A stretch of 64,000 nucleotides of DNA from Nocardia fluminea (lineage in GTDB: Bacteria > Actinomycetota > Actinomycetes > Mycobacteriales > Mycobacteriaceae). Location of the stretch: NCBI RefSeq assembly GCF_002846365.1, contig NZ_PJMW01000002.1:4154001-4218000 (forward strand), written 5' to 3'. Each line of letters starts with the position of its first letter. The first letter of the stretch is position 1. Of this stretch, positions 16,025 to 22,807 are shown in pieces. A model generated the notes under the pieces. It did no database searches and was not told where the DNA came from. It saw nothing but the letters and a program-made list of their open reading frames with translations. The translations under genes and the position numbers were made by a program.

Positions 16025-16266
16025 TCTCGCTCTGGTGGTCCTTCACCCTGACCGCGATCGGCGTGACCGGCCTGATTCTGGTCTACCGGTCGCAGTCCCT
16101 GATCGGCCCGTGCATCGGCCTCGCAGTCCAAGCCCTATGGATCGCGTACACCATCGCCACCCGCCAGTGGTGGTTCCTCGCAAGCGCATTCGCCTACGGC
16201 GGCGCGAACATCTACGGCCTCACCAAGAGGCGGAAGGCGGCTGATCGATGCACGCCGAGCACCTGA
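16021..16266 (+). CDS. Small membrane protein
   Basis: 81 residues from a TTG start in a TTGA overlap, supported by GGGAGG about 6 nt upstream. Two or three hydrophobic segments (WWSFTLTAIGVTGLILVY, LIGPCIGLAVQALWIAYTIA, WWFLASAFAYGG) and a basic C-terminus indicate an integral membrane protein. Function unknown. Confidence 0.6.
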   Translation: MISLWWSFTLTAIGVTGLILVYRSQSLIGPCIGLAVQALWIAYTIATRQWWFLASAFAYGGANIYGLTKRRKAADRCTPST

Positions 16267-16460
16267 AACCAGCGGGCGTGTGGATCGTCGCCGGTACGTC
16301 CTGGATCTACGACGGCCCCAGCTACGCAATCCCGTACGCGAACGAGGTTGATGCTATGCGCGTCGCGAACCAGGTCGACTACCAGCGCGCCTACTTTGTT
16401 CCGTTCGGCGTCGACCTGCAGGACGTGATGAACGCGTGGCCGAAGGCGGTGGGTGAGTGA
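16248..16460 (+). CDS. Hypothetical early phage protein
   Basis: 70 residues with many aromatic residues (WIVAGTSWIYDGPSYAIPYA). Similar short proteins are common in actinophage early regions. Overlaps the upstream gene by 19 nt and the downstream gene by 4 nt. Confidence 0.6.
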   Translation: MHAEHLKPAGVWIVAGTSWIYDGPSYAIPYANEVDAMRVANQVDYQRAYFVPFGVDLQDVMNAWPKAVGE

Positions 16461-16828
16461 GCCGCTCACGAGCCAGCGCGAAGAAGGCCGGCACCCGCCA
16501 CGAGACCGCTACCGCCGCCTACCTCGCCCGCCACCTTGACGACCGCATCGAGCGTCGGGCCCGCACCGGCGCGAAGGACCGCGGCGACCTGTCCGGAGTC
16601 CGCGCGCCCGGCGGCGGCCGGATCGTCGTCGAGTGCAAGGACACCGTGCGCATCGACCTCGCCGGATGGGCGCGCGAGACCGAGACAGAGAGACGCAACG
16701 ATGACGCGCTCGTCGGCGTGGTCGTGCACAAACGCCACGGTGTTGGCGACCCCGGCGCGCAGTGGGTGACGTGCACGCTGGCCGACTTCGTGGCCCTGCT
16801 GACCGGCACGAGACCCGAGGAGGACTGA
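16457..16828 (+). CDS. Holliday-junction-resolvase-like nuclease
   Basis: 123 residues, GTG start. Small PD-(D/E)XK enzyme: N-terminal KKAGTRHETATAAYLARHL (conserved Glu), then TGAKDRGDLSGV (Asp), then IVVECKDTVRIDL (ExK). This matches archaeal-Hjc-type resolvases often found in actinophages. It would cut branched intermediates made by RecE/RecT recombination or prepare DNA for packaging. Confidence 0.8.
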   Translation: MSRSRASAKKAGTRHETATAAYLARHLDDRIERRARTGAKDRGDLSGVRAPGGGRIVVECKDTVRIDLAGWARETETERRNDDALVGVVVHKRHGVGDPGAQWVTCTLADFVALLTGTRPEED

Positions 16829-17046
16829 TGGCGCGCGAATACCACTGGGTCATGACAGTGCAGTGGCCGAATCCCGGCGGCGGCGGCTTCGGACTCGGCA
16901 CTGCTGAGGGCGTCATGACGGTTAGCGGTGACCTCACCCGCCAGGGAGCGTTCCAGGCACTTCGAAAGTCCACGGCCAAGGAGCTGAACGCCCCCGAGGG
17001 CGCGCAGGTCGTCTTCTTCTCGATCGAGCGCGAGACACAACTGTGA
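16828..17046 (+). CDS. Hypothetical early phage protein
   Basis: 72 residues. EYHWVMTVQWPNPGGGGFGL followed by VMTVSGDLTRQGAFQALRKS looks like a beta-hairpin and helix, a pattern seen in many unassigned actinophage proteins. ATG shares one base with the upstream stop, with GAGGAGG in front. Confidence 0.6.
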   Translation: MAREYHWVMTVQWPNPGGGGFGLGTAEGVMTVSGDLTRQGAFQALRKSTAKELNAPEGAQVVFFSIERETQL

Positions 17047-17087
17047 GCGTTCGCTCGCCCTGCCGGACTGACCGAAAGGAGGCCGTC

Positions 17088-17750
17088 GTGGCCGACACCG
17101 AGATGTTCCTATCCCGCGACGAACGCAACGAGCTCAGCGAACACCTCCGTGAAGTCCCCGACCTCATCGCGCCCCTGGCCCTCGCGATCATCCGCGGCGA
17201 CCGGCACGGCCTCGACACCGCGACCAGCCGCCCGGCCCCACAATCCAGGCCACCCGTCGACCACGGCGCCGAGGAGCTGCGCGACGACCTCCACAACACC
17301 CTGACCACCTGGGTCCGCCTCGTCTGCGAAGAACGCGTGATGTCGCCGCCGGAGTACCTCGACACCGAGGAGGCCGCGCACTGGCTGGACAAGTACATCA
17401 CCGCGCTGGCGATGACCGTCGGTGCCGAAGACGCGCACCGGTCCATCATCGGCATCATCCAGGCCGTCCAGCGGAGACTCGATCACCGCGGTGACGCCGC
17501 CCTCACCGAGGACGAGCTGGCCGGCGCGAACAGGATGGTGATCACCGCGTACCAGATCGAAAAGGTGCTGCACCTGCTCGGCGAGCGCGGCGAAGGATTG
17601 AACCGGCGCAGGGTCGAGGTACTCGACAAGGCAGGGGCTCTGCAATGGTGCTCGCGGGACAAGGACACCGGGATGCGGTTCTATCGGATCGGCGACATTC
17701 TGGAGGCACACGCCACACACCCCCGACGTGGGAGAGGATCAGCTGTATGA
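17088..17750 (+). CDS. Hypothetical early phage protein
   Basis: 220 residues from GTG at 17088, chosen because AAAGGAGG lies 4-12 nt upstream; an in-frame GTG at 17043 would add 15 residues and overlap the previous stop. Helical, with LDTEEAAHWLDKYITALAMT and a C-terminal RRRVEVLDKAGALQWCSRD segment that could be a small winged helix. Possibly an immunity-region or DNA-binding protein; not recognised. Confidence 0.6.
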   Translation: MADTEMFLSRDERNELSEHLREVPDLIAPLALAIIRGDRHGLDTATSRPAPQSRPPVDHGAEELRDDLHNTLTTWVRLVCEERVMSPPEYLDTEEAAHWLDKYITALAMTVGAEDAHRSIIGIIQAVQRRLDHRGDAALTEDELAGANRMVITAYQIEKVLHLLGERGEGLNRRRVEVLDKAGALQWCSRDKDTGMRFYRIGDILEAHATHPRRGRGSAV

Positions 17751-18016
17751 GCGACATCGTGAAAGTCGAAACCGGCCGCTCGTATCGCCTCTTCGACGAG
17801 GACTATCGCCTGATCGGCACCTGGTCGCAGATGCCACCTGCCGATGAACTGATCGACGGCCGATGCTTGACGGTCGACTACGAGGGTGGGACGCGATGGT
17901 CGGGTCGAATCGTCGACGGCTCACCAGTGCATGACATCGAGTTCCTCAAGCCGATGCATTGGCCGTCCAATCCGCTTCTGTCGATAGCGCCCGACGAGGA
18001 AGGATCAGGATCATGA
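17747..18016 (+). CDS. Hypothetical early phage protein
   Basis: 89 residues, beta-rich (SYRLFDEDYRLIGTWSQMPP, TRWSGRIVDGSPVHDIEFLK). ATGA overlap; unrecognised. Confidence 0.55.
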   Translation: MSDIVKVETGRSYRLFDEDYRLIGTWSQMPPADELIDGRCLTVDYEGGTRWSGRIVDGSPVHDIEFLKPMHWPSNPLLSIAPDEEGSGS

Positions 18017-18273
18017 GCGAAGAGACTCCGGTGACAGTCACCGTCGACAGGATTGCCGAACCGGCGGCCCTGCGCGCCTACATGATGACCGACCCGCACC
18101 CGAAGGGTTACCTGTGGGACAGCCCAGCCGCGAGGGTCGGACGCGCCGTCTACGCCTACGAGTACTTCAAGGCCAACAAGAAGCCCACCGAGGGCGAGCC
18201 TGGCTGGTACGACATTCCGAGCGAGGACGAAGTGCGGGCCGTTGTGCTGGCGAAGGAACAGGACGACGAGTGA
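18013..18273 (+). CDS. Hypothetical early phage protein
   Basis: 86 residues (VTVTVDRIAEPAALRAYMMT, VGRAVYAYEYFKANKKPTEG). The stop overlaps the GTG of the broken DUF6221 start at 18270, showing where the original neighbour began. Confidence 0.6.
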   Translation: MSEETPVTVTVDRIAEPAALRAYMMTDPHPKGYLWDSPAARVGRAVYAYEYFKANKKPTEGEPGWYDIPSEDEVRAVVLAKEQDDE

Positions 18274-18329
18274 CGATCGAGGAGTTCATCTCGGCACGAA
18301 ACCTGTCGGTGCCCATCGATAGGATTTAG
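18270..18329 (+). pseudogene. Fossil 5' end of a DUF6221 gene
   Basis: A 19-codon remnant reading MTIEEFISAR before running into unrelated sequence and a stop. It matches the start of the intact DUF6221 gene at 19155 (MSTIEDFITQR) and keeps the GTGA overlap with the upstream gene. It is best explained as the ancestral start left behind when the HNH gene inserted. Confidence 0.6.
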
Positions 18330-18336
18330 ACGAGAG

Positions 18337-18367
18337 ACCCCGGCGACTGCGCTAACAGCCCCGGGGT
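18337..18367 (+). promoter_or_regulatory. Hairpin upstream of HNH gene
   Basis: ACCCCGG at 18337-18343 pairs with CCGGGGT at 18361-18367, leaving a 17-nt loop. It lies between the DUF6221 remnant and the AAAGGGAG ribosome site of the HNH gene and probably came in with it. It may limit read-through. Confidence 0.4.
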
Positions 18368-18393
18368 GTGGTCCGACTGAAAGGGAGTCGAAC

Positions 18394-19158
18394 ATGCCAG
18401 AGCGTATCGCGCCATCGTGTGGATGCCTGACTGACGGCAAGGTTGTTCGGGGAATGTGCTCGAAGCACTATTTCCAGTACCTACACAGCACGTCCAAGGA
18501 GAATCGAACTCCCCCGCCACGGTTCAGCCGCGACTTCTCCGACTTTGTCGACCAGACGCACCGCAATGGATGCTGGCTCTGGCTGGGACCGACAGACCGG
18601 AAGGGCTATGGACGTTGGAGCAGTGCGAAGCATGGGGAACGCGGCCTCGCCCATCGCATTTCGCTCGCACGCGTCAGTGAGCCCGAAGACCCCAGCTTGT
18701 TCGCGTGCCACCACTGCGACAACCCTCCATGTGTGAACCCTGCGCACCTGTACTGGGGAACCGTTCAGGACAACACCCGCGATATGGTCACTCGAAAGGG
18801 AGTGCACAACAAGGGCGTTCATCTGACTCACTGCAATCGCGGGCACGAGTTACGGGGCACGAATCTGAGAATCGTCGGCAAAAGCGAAACCCGCAAGTGC
18901 CGTACCTGTGACAATCATGGGTCCCGCGAGTACGCGGCGCGTGCTCGACAAGGCACCAGGTTGGTTGACCGCCAAGCGGAGTTTGTCGATTCCATTGGAA
19001 CGCCGGTAGTCGCCGTGTTGGACGCGCCAGCGGCCGTGGGTGTCAGCCTGTCGACCGTGAGGCGGGCAATCGAGCGAGGTGACCTGACCGTGCATGCATT
19101 GGGGCCGAAGTACCGCTGGCTTGAGGTAGCGCAACTGGAAAGGGTGTTCGGCACGTGA
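18394..19158 (+). CDS. HNH homing-type endonuclease
   Basis: 254 residues. HNH_3-like core: HRNGCWLWLGPTDRKGYGRW, then AHRISLARV, then CHHCDNPPCVNPAHLYWGT with the catalytic His and Zn cysteines. The N-terminus has a CGC...MCSKHY finger, and the C-terminus a helix-turn-helix (AAVGVSLSTVRRAIERGDLT). This is the layout of free-standing phage homing endonucleases. It has its own ribosome site and a slightly lower GC look than the genes around it. It is inserted exactly at the DUF6221 start and its stop overlaps the new DUF6221 GTG. Confidence 0.9.
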   Translation: MPERIAPSCGCLTDGKVVRGMCSKHYFQYLHSTSKENRTPPPRFSRDFSDFVDQTHRNGCWLWLGPTDRKGYGRWSSAKHGERGLAHRISLARVSEPEDPSLFACHHCDNPPCVNPAHLYWGTVQDNTRDMVTRKGVHNKGVHLTHCNRGHELRGTNLRIVGKSETRKCRTCDNHGSREYAARARQGTRLVDRQAEFVDSIGTPVVAVLDAPAAVGVSLSTVRRAIERGDLTVHALGPKYRWLEVAQLERVFGT

Positions 19159-19640
19159 GCACGATCGAGGATTTCATTACGCAGAGACTGGCCGAGGATG
19201 AGCGCCAAGCCGGGGTTGCGGCCGAGGCTCGGGGCGACCATTGGTGCGCCGACTACGACGGGGTGGCTGGACCGCATGGGCGCGTCGGGTACGACATGGA
19301 CACAAACGTCATCGATCACATCGCAAACCACGATCCCGCCCGCGTGCTGCGGCAGGTGGCGGCTGTGCGCGACATCCTGGGCCTCGCCCAGTCAGCAATG
19401 GGGGCTCACCAGGCGGACTACGAGCCGGGTGGCACGGGCGATGAGGCTATGTACGGCTACCGCATGGGCGCGGCGTTCGCCTATGACCCAGTGCTGAAAG
19501 CAATCGCCGCGACCTGGTCCGATCACCCAGATTTTCAGCCCGAGTGGGCGACAACAGATGTGAAGCGGTCTGTGGTGAGAAACCGGCCTCAAGGTCGTGT
19601 GCGTGACACGAAGGACACGCCGCGCCCTGACCAGGGCTGA
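19155..19640 (+). CDS. DUF6221 family protein
   Basis: 161 residues, GTG start overlapping the HNH stop. Family features: N-terminal TIEDFITQRLAEDERQ, IDHIANHDPARVLRQVAAVR, and a C-terminal ATWSDHPDFQPEW. DUF6221 proteins are frequent in actinomycete genomes and actinophages; no biochemical role is established. The last ~30 residues (after QPEW) go beyond the usual family end. Last gene of the early operon. Confidence 0.8.
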   Translation: MSTIEDFITQRLAEDERQAGVAAEARGDHWCADYDGVAGPHGRVGYDMDTNVIDHIANHDPARVLRQVAAVRDILGLAQSAMGAHQADYEPGGTGDEAMYGYRMGAAFAYDPVLKAIAATWSDHPDFQPEWATTDVKRSVVRNRPQGRVRDTKDTPRPDQG

Positions 19641-19712
19641 CCGCTTGCGTCTGCTGTAGTCTCTAAAGTGCGCGAGAACTGGACCTGCGGTCGGTAACTC
19701 GCTGTAGACCTC

Positions 19713-19749
19713 GAACCCCCAAGCCATATCCCCTCCGGCTTGGGGGTTC
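19713..19749 (+). terminator. Strong terminator hairpin of early operon
   Basis: A 13-bp perfect stem (GAACCCCCAAGCC / GGCTTGGGGGTTC) with an 11-nt loop, 73 nt after the DUF6221 stop. There is no U-tract, as is common for actinobacterial terminators. The sequence 19750-19960 after it shows no convincing gene. Confidence 0.7.
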
Positions 19750-19960
19750 GCTGCGTCTGCCCCCAATCTTGCAGCGCGTCAAACCGGCCAGGTCATGCCC
19801 GGCAAGCAGCCCAACGCACCCTTCCCGCGCTCACACGCTCGGTGCCGCAACCCCGGACTCGGTAACGCACGGGGGGCCACGCTGCGCGCTGCACAACGTC
19901 GCACCAACCCGATGTGATCACGACGCCGCCAGTGCGCTGCGGGTCTGGTGCGGCTCTCAT

Positions 19961-20086
19961 GTCTCCAGTAGTCCAGTGGCCTAAGACGCCGCGTGTGCAC
20001 GGTGCGAGACCGGCCCCGAGGACGACGGCCTTCGGCAAGCGAATAGCCCCTCCGCGGTAACGCCGGTTCGAATCCGGTCGGAGACC
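19961..20086 (+). tRNA. Aberrant tRNA-like structure with enlarged anticodon region
   Basis: Acceptor strands GTCTCCA (19961-19967) and CGGAGAC (20079-20085) pair at six of seven positions. The D-region TAGTCCAGTGGCCTAAGAC (19969-19987) resembles phage and actinobacterial tRNA D-arms. The T-arm GCCGG-TTCGAAT-CCGGT (20062-20078) is canonical. Anticodon-stem strands CCGCG (19989-19993) and CGCGG (20053-20057) pair, but enclose 59 nt instead of 7. An alternative 5-bp stem at 19987-20004 with an 8-nt loop containing GTG leaves a huge variable region. It may be a tRNA with an insertion, a decoy, or a degenerate pseudo-tRNA. Anticodon not assigned. Confidence 0.5.
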
Positions 20087-20148
20087 CATGGCAAAACCCC
20101 AGGAGAGTGCGACGTTTCGGCTGGTCGCACCCCAAGTCCTAACCAAAA

Positions 20149-20169
20149 CCAAACTTGGCCAAAGTTTGG
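20149..20169. promoter_or_regulatory. Inverted repeat upstream of the second operon
   Basis: CCAAACTT (20149-20156) and AAGTTTGG (20162-20169) form a perfect 8-bp inverted repeat with a 5-nt centre, 24 bp before the ATG at 20194. It lies in an AT-richer island with GATAAC just downstream. It could be an operator for the anti-defence operon. Confidence 0.4.
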
Positions 20170-20193
20170 GGATAACCACTCAAGGAGATCACC

Positions 20194-20307
20194 ATGTTCA
20201 CCGTCATCCTCGACACCCTGTCCGCCGCTGCCAACGAGATCGACCTCGAGCGCCTCGCCCTGGCCGCCGTCGACGTCGTCGGCGCCATTATCAGCGTCCT
20301 GCTGTGA
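20194..20307 (+). CDS. 37-residue small protein
   Basis: ATG with AAGGAGATCACC directly upstream, an excellent ribosome site. The product (MFTVILDTLSAAANEIDLER followed by a hydrophobic ALAAVDVVGAIISVLL end) looks like an amphipathic or membrane-associated peptide. First gene of the operon carrying the Acb2-type gene, whose GTG overlaps its stop. Confidence 0.65.
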   Translation: MFTVILDTLSAAANEIDLERLALAAVDVVGAIISVLL

Positions 20308-20540
20308 GCAACGCGACCGACGCGAGCGCCGCCGATATCGACAACCGGTTCGACTACCACCGGCCGAGCCCGGAGCGGGTCACCGCTCACGAGGCGATCC
20401 GGGAAGCGTGCCGCGACCTCGCCCACCGTCTCGACTGCGACGTCCCGCCCGGCCGAGAGAAGGCACTCGCGCTGACCAACCTGGAACAGACGATGTTCTG
20501 GGCCAACGCGGCGATCGCGCGCAATCGGAGCGACTCGTGA
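20304..20540 (+). CDS. acb2: Acb2-type anti-CBASS cyclic-oligonucleotide sponge
   Basis: 78 residues, GTG start. It matches the Acb2/Tad1 hairpin family: NRFDYHRPSPERVTAHEAIR, ACRDLAHRLD, PPGREKALALTNLEQTMFWA, NAAIARN. Acb2 proteins are small helical hairpins that assemble into hexamers and sequester cyclic di- and trinucleotides, blocking CBASS (and in related forms Thoeris) signalling during infection. The PP-x-RE-x-[AS]LA-x-T and MFWANAAIAR motifs are the most diagnostic. Expression from its own unit after the early terminator fits a counter-defence role. Ligand range cannot be told from sequence. Confidence 0.88.
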   Translation: MSNATDASAADIDNRFDYHRPSPERVTAHEAIREACRDLAHRLDCDVPPGREKALALTNLEQTMFWANAAIARNRSDS

Positions 20541-20644
20541 CCATCCTCTTCGCCTGGCTCTTCGGCCCCCTGATGCACCAGCCGATCCGGACGCTGGAGC
20601 AGCCGCTGCCGATGACCATGCCGATCGGCGAGTGGCCGATTTGA
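20537..20644 (+). CDS. 35-residue small protein
   Basis: GTG start overlapping the Acb2 stop. Hydrophobic N-terminus (TILFAWLFGPLMHQPI) and a Pro/Met-rich end. Translational coupling supports that it is real. Function unknown. Confidence 0.5.
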   Translation: MTILFAWLFGPLMHQPIRTLEQPLPMTMPIGEWPI

Positions 20645-21006
20645 GCGGCATCGGGGCCACCGTCATCGTCGTCGGTGGTGGTGGCCCAGGTGCGGACGCC
20701 GAGCCTTCGGTGCGCCTCGTCCGCGTCTGGGAAGGCGACTGGACCTTCGTACTCCAGCTGCTCGGCAGCAGCGTCGAGACCAACGGCGAGGTATTCACGG
20801 CCACGCTGCCGCTCGAACATGAGCTGCCGACGCGGCTGCTCGATGACACCCGGCCGAAGGACATTCGCCTCACCGTCGACGACGGCGCCCTCCGCTGGGC
20901 TGGCATCCTTCAGGAGTACCAGGTGATCAAGGTCGACGACGCGCGCGTCATGAAGATCCACTGGATCACACCGCAGCCGCCTCAGCTTGTGGGGACAGTG
21001 CTGTGA
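20632..21006 (+). CDS. Hypothetical beta-rich protein
   Basis: 124 residues from GTG at 20632; a TTG at 20641 (TTGA overlap) is also possible. Beta-strand pattern (SVRLVRVWEGDWTFVLQLLG, IRLTVDDGALRWAGILQEY) recalls the small beta-sandwich proteins of actinophage tails, but the match is weak. It sits between the Acb2-type and protease-like genes. Confidence 0.55.
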   Translation: MADLSGIGATVIVVGGGGPGADAEPSVRLVRVWEGDWTFVLQLLGSSVETNGEVFTATLPLEHELPTRLLDDTRPKDIRLTVDDGALRWAGILQEYQVIKVDDARVMKIHWITPQPPQLVGTVL

Positions 21007-21587
21007 CCGTCATCGCCGCAATCGCCACAGCTGACCGCGTCGTCATGGGTTGCGACACCCGGACCGACTACAGCGGGACCGGCATCATGACCGTCGGCGC
21101 CAAGATCAGCACCCTGTACGCCCCGAACGGTGACAAGGTCCTGATCGCGGCCGCCGGCAACGCGGCGCTGCGGCATGTGGTTGTGCGCGGCCTCGGCATC
21201 GGCGCCACGCCCGACCCCACCGACATCGCCGCCGCCGACCAATGGGCCGACGGCATTGCAGTCGCGGCAGTCGACGGCGCGGCCGAAGCCAAGCCCGCCG
21301 TGCTATCGCAGAGCGACGGGTACGCGCCCAGCCTCGACGGCACCCTGCTGCTGGCATGGCGACAGCACCTCTGGTGGATCTCGACCCACGCCGCCATGCG
21401 CCCACACCCGGGCATCATCGCCATTGGCAGCGGTACCGAAGTCGCGCTCGGCAGCCTGCACACCGCTGACGCGTTCGACATCGAGCCGACCTTCGCGGTC
21501 GACATGGCTGTCCGTCTCGCCTGCCGTCACGCCGAGGGCTGCGGCATCGACGACCGCGGGCCGATCATCCACAGCACGGTGGACTGA
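21003..21587 (+). CDS. Proteasome-beta/HslV-like Ntn hydrolase
   Basis: 194 residues, GTG start. After Met removal the mature N-terminus is Thr. Numbering from it, Thr1, Asp17 (VVMGCDTR) and Lys33 (GAKIST) all match the catalytic Thr1-Asp17-Lys33 set of 20S proteasome beta subunits and HslV. The Gly-rich strand VLIAAAGNAAL and AIGSGTEVALGSLHTADAF match the fold's later part (S2/S3 region and the GSG turn). So this is probably an active, self-compartmentalising threonine peptidase, or a subunit that joins one. No phage ATPase partner is seen; the host proteasome ring or Mpa/ARC could be the partner. Possible roles: capsid maturation or degradation of host defence proteins. Confidence 0.82.
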   Translation: MTVIAAIATADRVVMGCDTRTDYSGTGIMTVGAKISTLYAPNGDKVLIAAAGNAALRHVVVRGLGIGATPDPTDIAAADQWADGIAVAAVDGAAEAKPAVLSQSDGYAPSLDGTLLLAWRQHLWWISTHAAMRPHPGIIAIGSGTEVALGSLHTADAFDIEPTFAVDMAVRLACRHAEGCGIDDRGPIIHSTVD

Positions 21588-21590
21588 CCG

Positions 21591-21773
21591 ATGCGACCCG
21601 TGAGGCTGACTGGTCGCGACGGGTCCGCCTGGATCATCTCGGCAGGCTCGACCGGCCGAGCCGGTGTTCGGATTCGCCGGCGCTCGCGGCCCATGCCTGA
21701 CTGGCTCGACCGACTGATCAACTGGGCAGTCGGTCAGTTGATCGTCCTCACACACTGGGACCGCTGGCCGTGA
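21591..21773 (+). CDS. Small basic protein
   Basis: 60 residues, N-terminus rich in Arg (VRIRRRSRPMPDW) and a C-terminal hydrophobic helix (LINWAVGQLIVLTHW) that may associate with the membrane. GTGA overlap with the next gene. Unknown. Confidence 0.5.
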   Translation: MRPVRLTGRDGSAWIISAGSTGRAGVRIRRRSRPMPDWLDRLINWAVGQLIVLTHWDRWP

Positions 21774-22057
21774 CCTGGTCTACCGAGCCCGATCGGTACC
21801 GCGGCGTCTCCCGTGCCCAGGCCGATCGCATCCGGACCCGAGACGAACACACCTGTCAGACGTGCGGCGCCTTCGGCCACGAGGTCGACCACATCACCCC
21901 GGTCAGCCAGGGCGGCACCAACGATGACGCCAACCTCCAGGTGCTCTGCGCCACCTGTCACATGACCAAGACGCAGGCCGAAGCCGCCCAGGCACGCGCG
22001 CAACGTCAGGCCGATGCTCGGCTGCCTGTCGAGGATCACCCCGGCCTGATCCGCTAG
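21770..22057 (+). CDS. HNH endonuclease (small)
   Basis: 95 residues, GTG start. Classical HNH: RDEHTCQTCG, then HEVDHITPVSQGGTNDDANL with DH catalytic residues, then LCATCHMTKT. The two CxxC pairs bind Zn. Such small HNH proteins occur near terminase genes of HK97-like phages and assist packaging cleavage. A second HNH gene at 22808 is closer to the terminase. Confidence 0.85.
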   Translation: MTWSTEPDRYRGVSRAQADRIRTRDEHTCQTCGAFGHEVDHITPVSQGGTNDDANLQVLCATCHMTKTQAEAAQARAQRQADARLPVEDHPGLIR

Positions 22058-22563
22058 GCCGCGTACCGATCGCCCGTCACCGCGATGAACCTGCCCCATG
22101 AGTAGTAGCTCACCCGCTGACCCACCCGAGCGGGCCCCTCCTCGCCCCGCACGAACACATGCAGGCCGCGACCGGACATCGACCGCTCCACCCACAGCGC
22201 CCGCGTACCGACCGACCGCAGCACCGCGGCCGCATCGGGATGCAGGGCGCCGTCCTCGTCGATCACCCCGTCGAGGTCCCAGCACGCCAGCCCCTCGCCC
22301 AACATCACCCCGTGATCGCTTCGAGCCACCCGCTCGTGCGTCGTCCAGGTGCTCGGGTCCGTGCTCGACGCAGGCTTACCCGACAGCTGCACCGGCCGCT
22401 TGCCGAGCCGCCTGGTCCATCGGGGCAGGGCGGTGAGGGTGGACGGCACCGCGGCCGGCATACGCTGCCTGCGCTTGCGGCATCGCTGACCACACACGGC
22501 CGGACGAGGGCCGCGACCCGACCACTCGAAGGGTCGGCCACACACCTGGCAGGACAGATTCAC
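22054..22563 (-). CDS. Primase/polymerase-like protein (NrS-1 type N-terminal region)
   Basis: 169 residues from GTG at 22563. An N-terminal zinc module (CQVCGRPFEW...CGQRCRKRR) is followed by GVMLGEGLACWDLDGVIDED, ERSMSGRGLHVFVRG and YYSWGRFIAVTGDRY. These are motifs of actinophage primase-polymerase proteins (the D-L-D strand and the S-G-x-G-LH loop). It lacks a helicase and may be a truncated or stand-alone AEP-like unit. It is the only leftward gene between 2 kb and 47 kb and converges on the HNH gene (4-bp overlap of ends). Confidence 0.7.
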   Translation of the reverse strand: MNLSCQVCGRPFEWSGRGPRPAVCGQRCRKRRQRMPAAVPSTLTALPRWTRRLGKRPVQLSGKPASSTDPSTWTTHERVARSDHGVMLGEGLACWDLDGVIDEDGALHPDAAAVLRSVGTRALWVERSMSGRGLHVFVRGEEGPARVGQRVSYYSWGRFIAVTGDRYAA

Positions 22564-22765
22564 TCCACCAGAATACCGGCTGACCTGCGGTTTGTCCCGA
22601 GTAACGCGAGGTTGATCGGTACGGCGACCGGCCGTTGCCCAGGGGTCAGCCGAGCACCCCTCGGCCGCCAGCGCCCGCCTACGAGCCAGCCAGCCCCCGC
22701 GACGGGGTGGGGGGTGACCCAGGTCCGGCCTGGCCAGACCGGCGGAGTGCATAGCACCTCTGTAC

Positions 22766-22794
22766 TTGCGTTCGCTTGTCCCCTGTTTTTTAGA
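22766..22794 (+). promoter_or_regulatory. Candidate late promoter
   Basis: TTGCGT (22766-22771), a 17-nt spacer and TTTAGA (22789-22794), in an unusually T-rich patch, precede the late operon. It lies in the 244-bp gap between the leftward gene and the HNH/terminase genes. Match quality is moderate. Confidence 0.35.
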
Positions 22795-22807
22795 CGGAGG
22801 TGCGGCC

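Noticed and set aside
19793..20179. Leftward 128-codon frame across the tRNA-like region
   Set aside because: It is the typical antisense translation of a tRNA region (GLRPDSNR-type text), not a protein gene.
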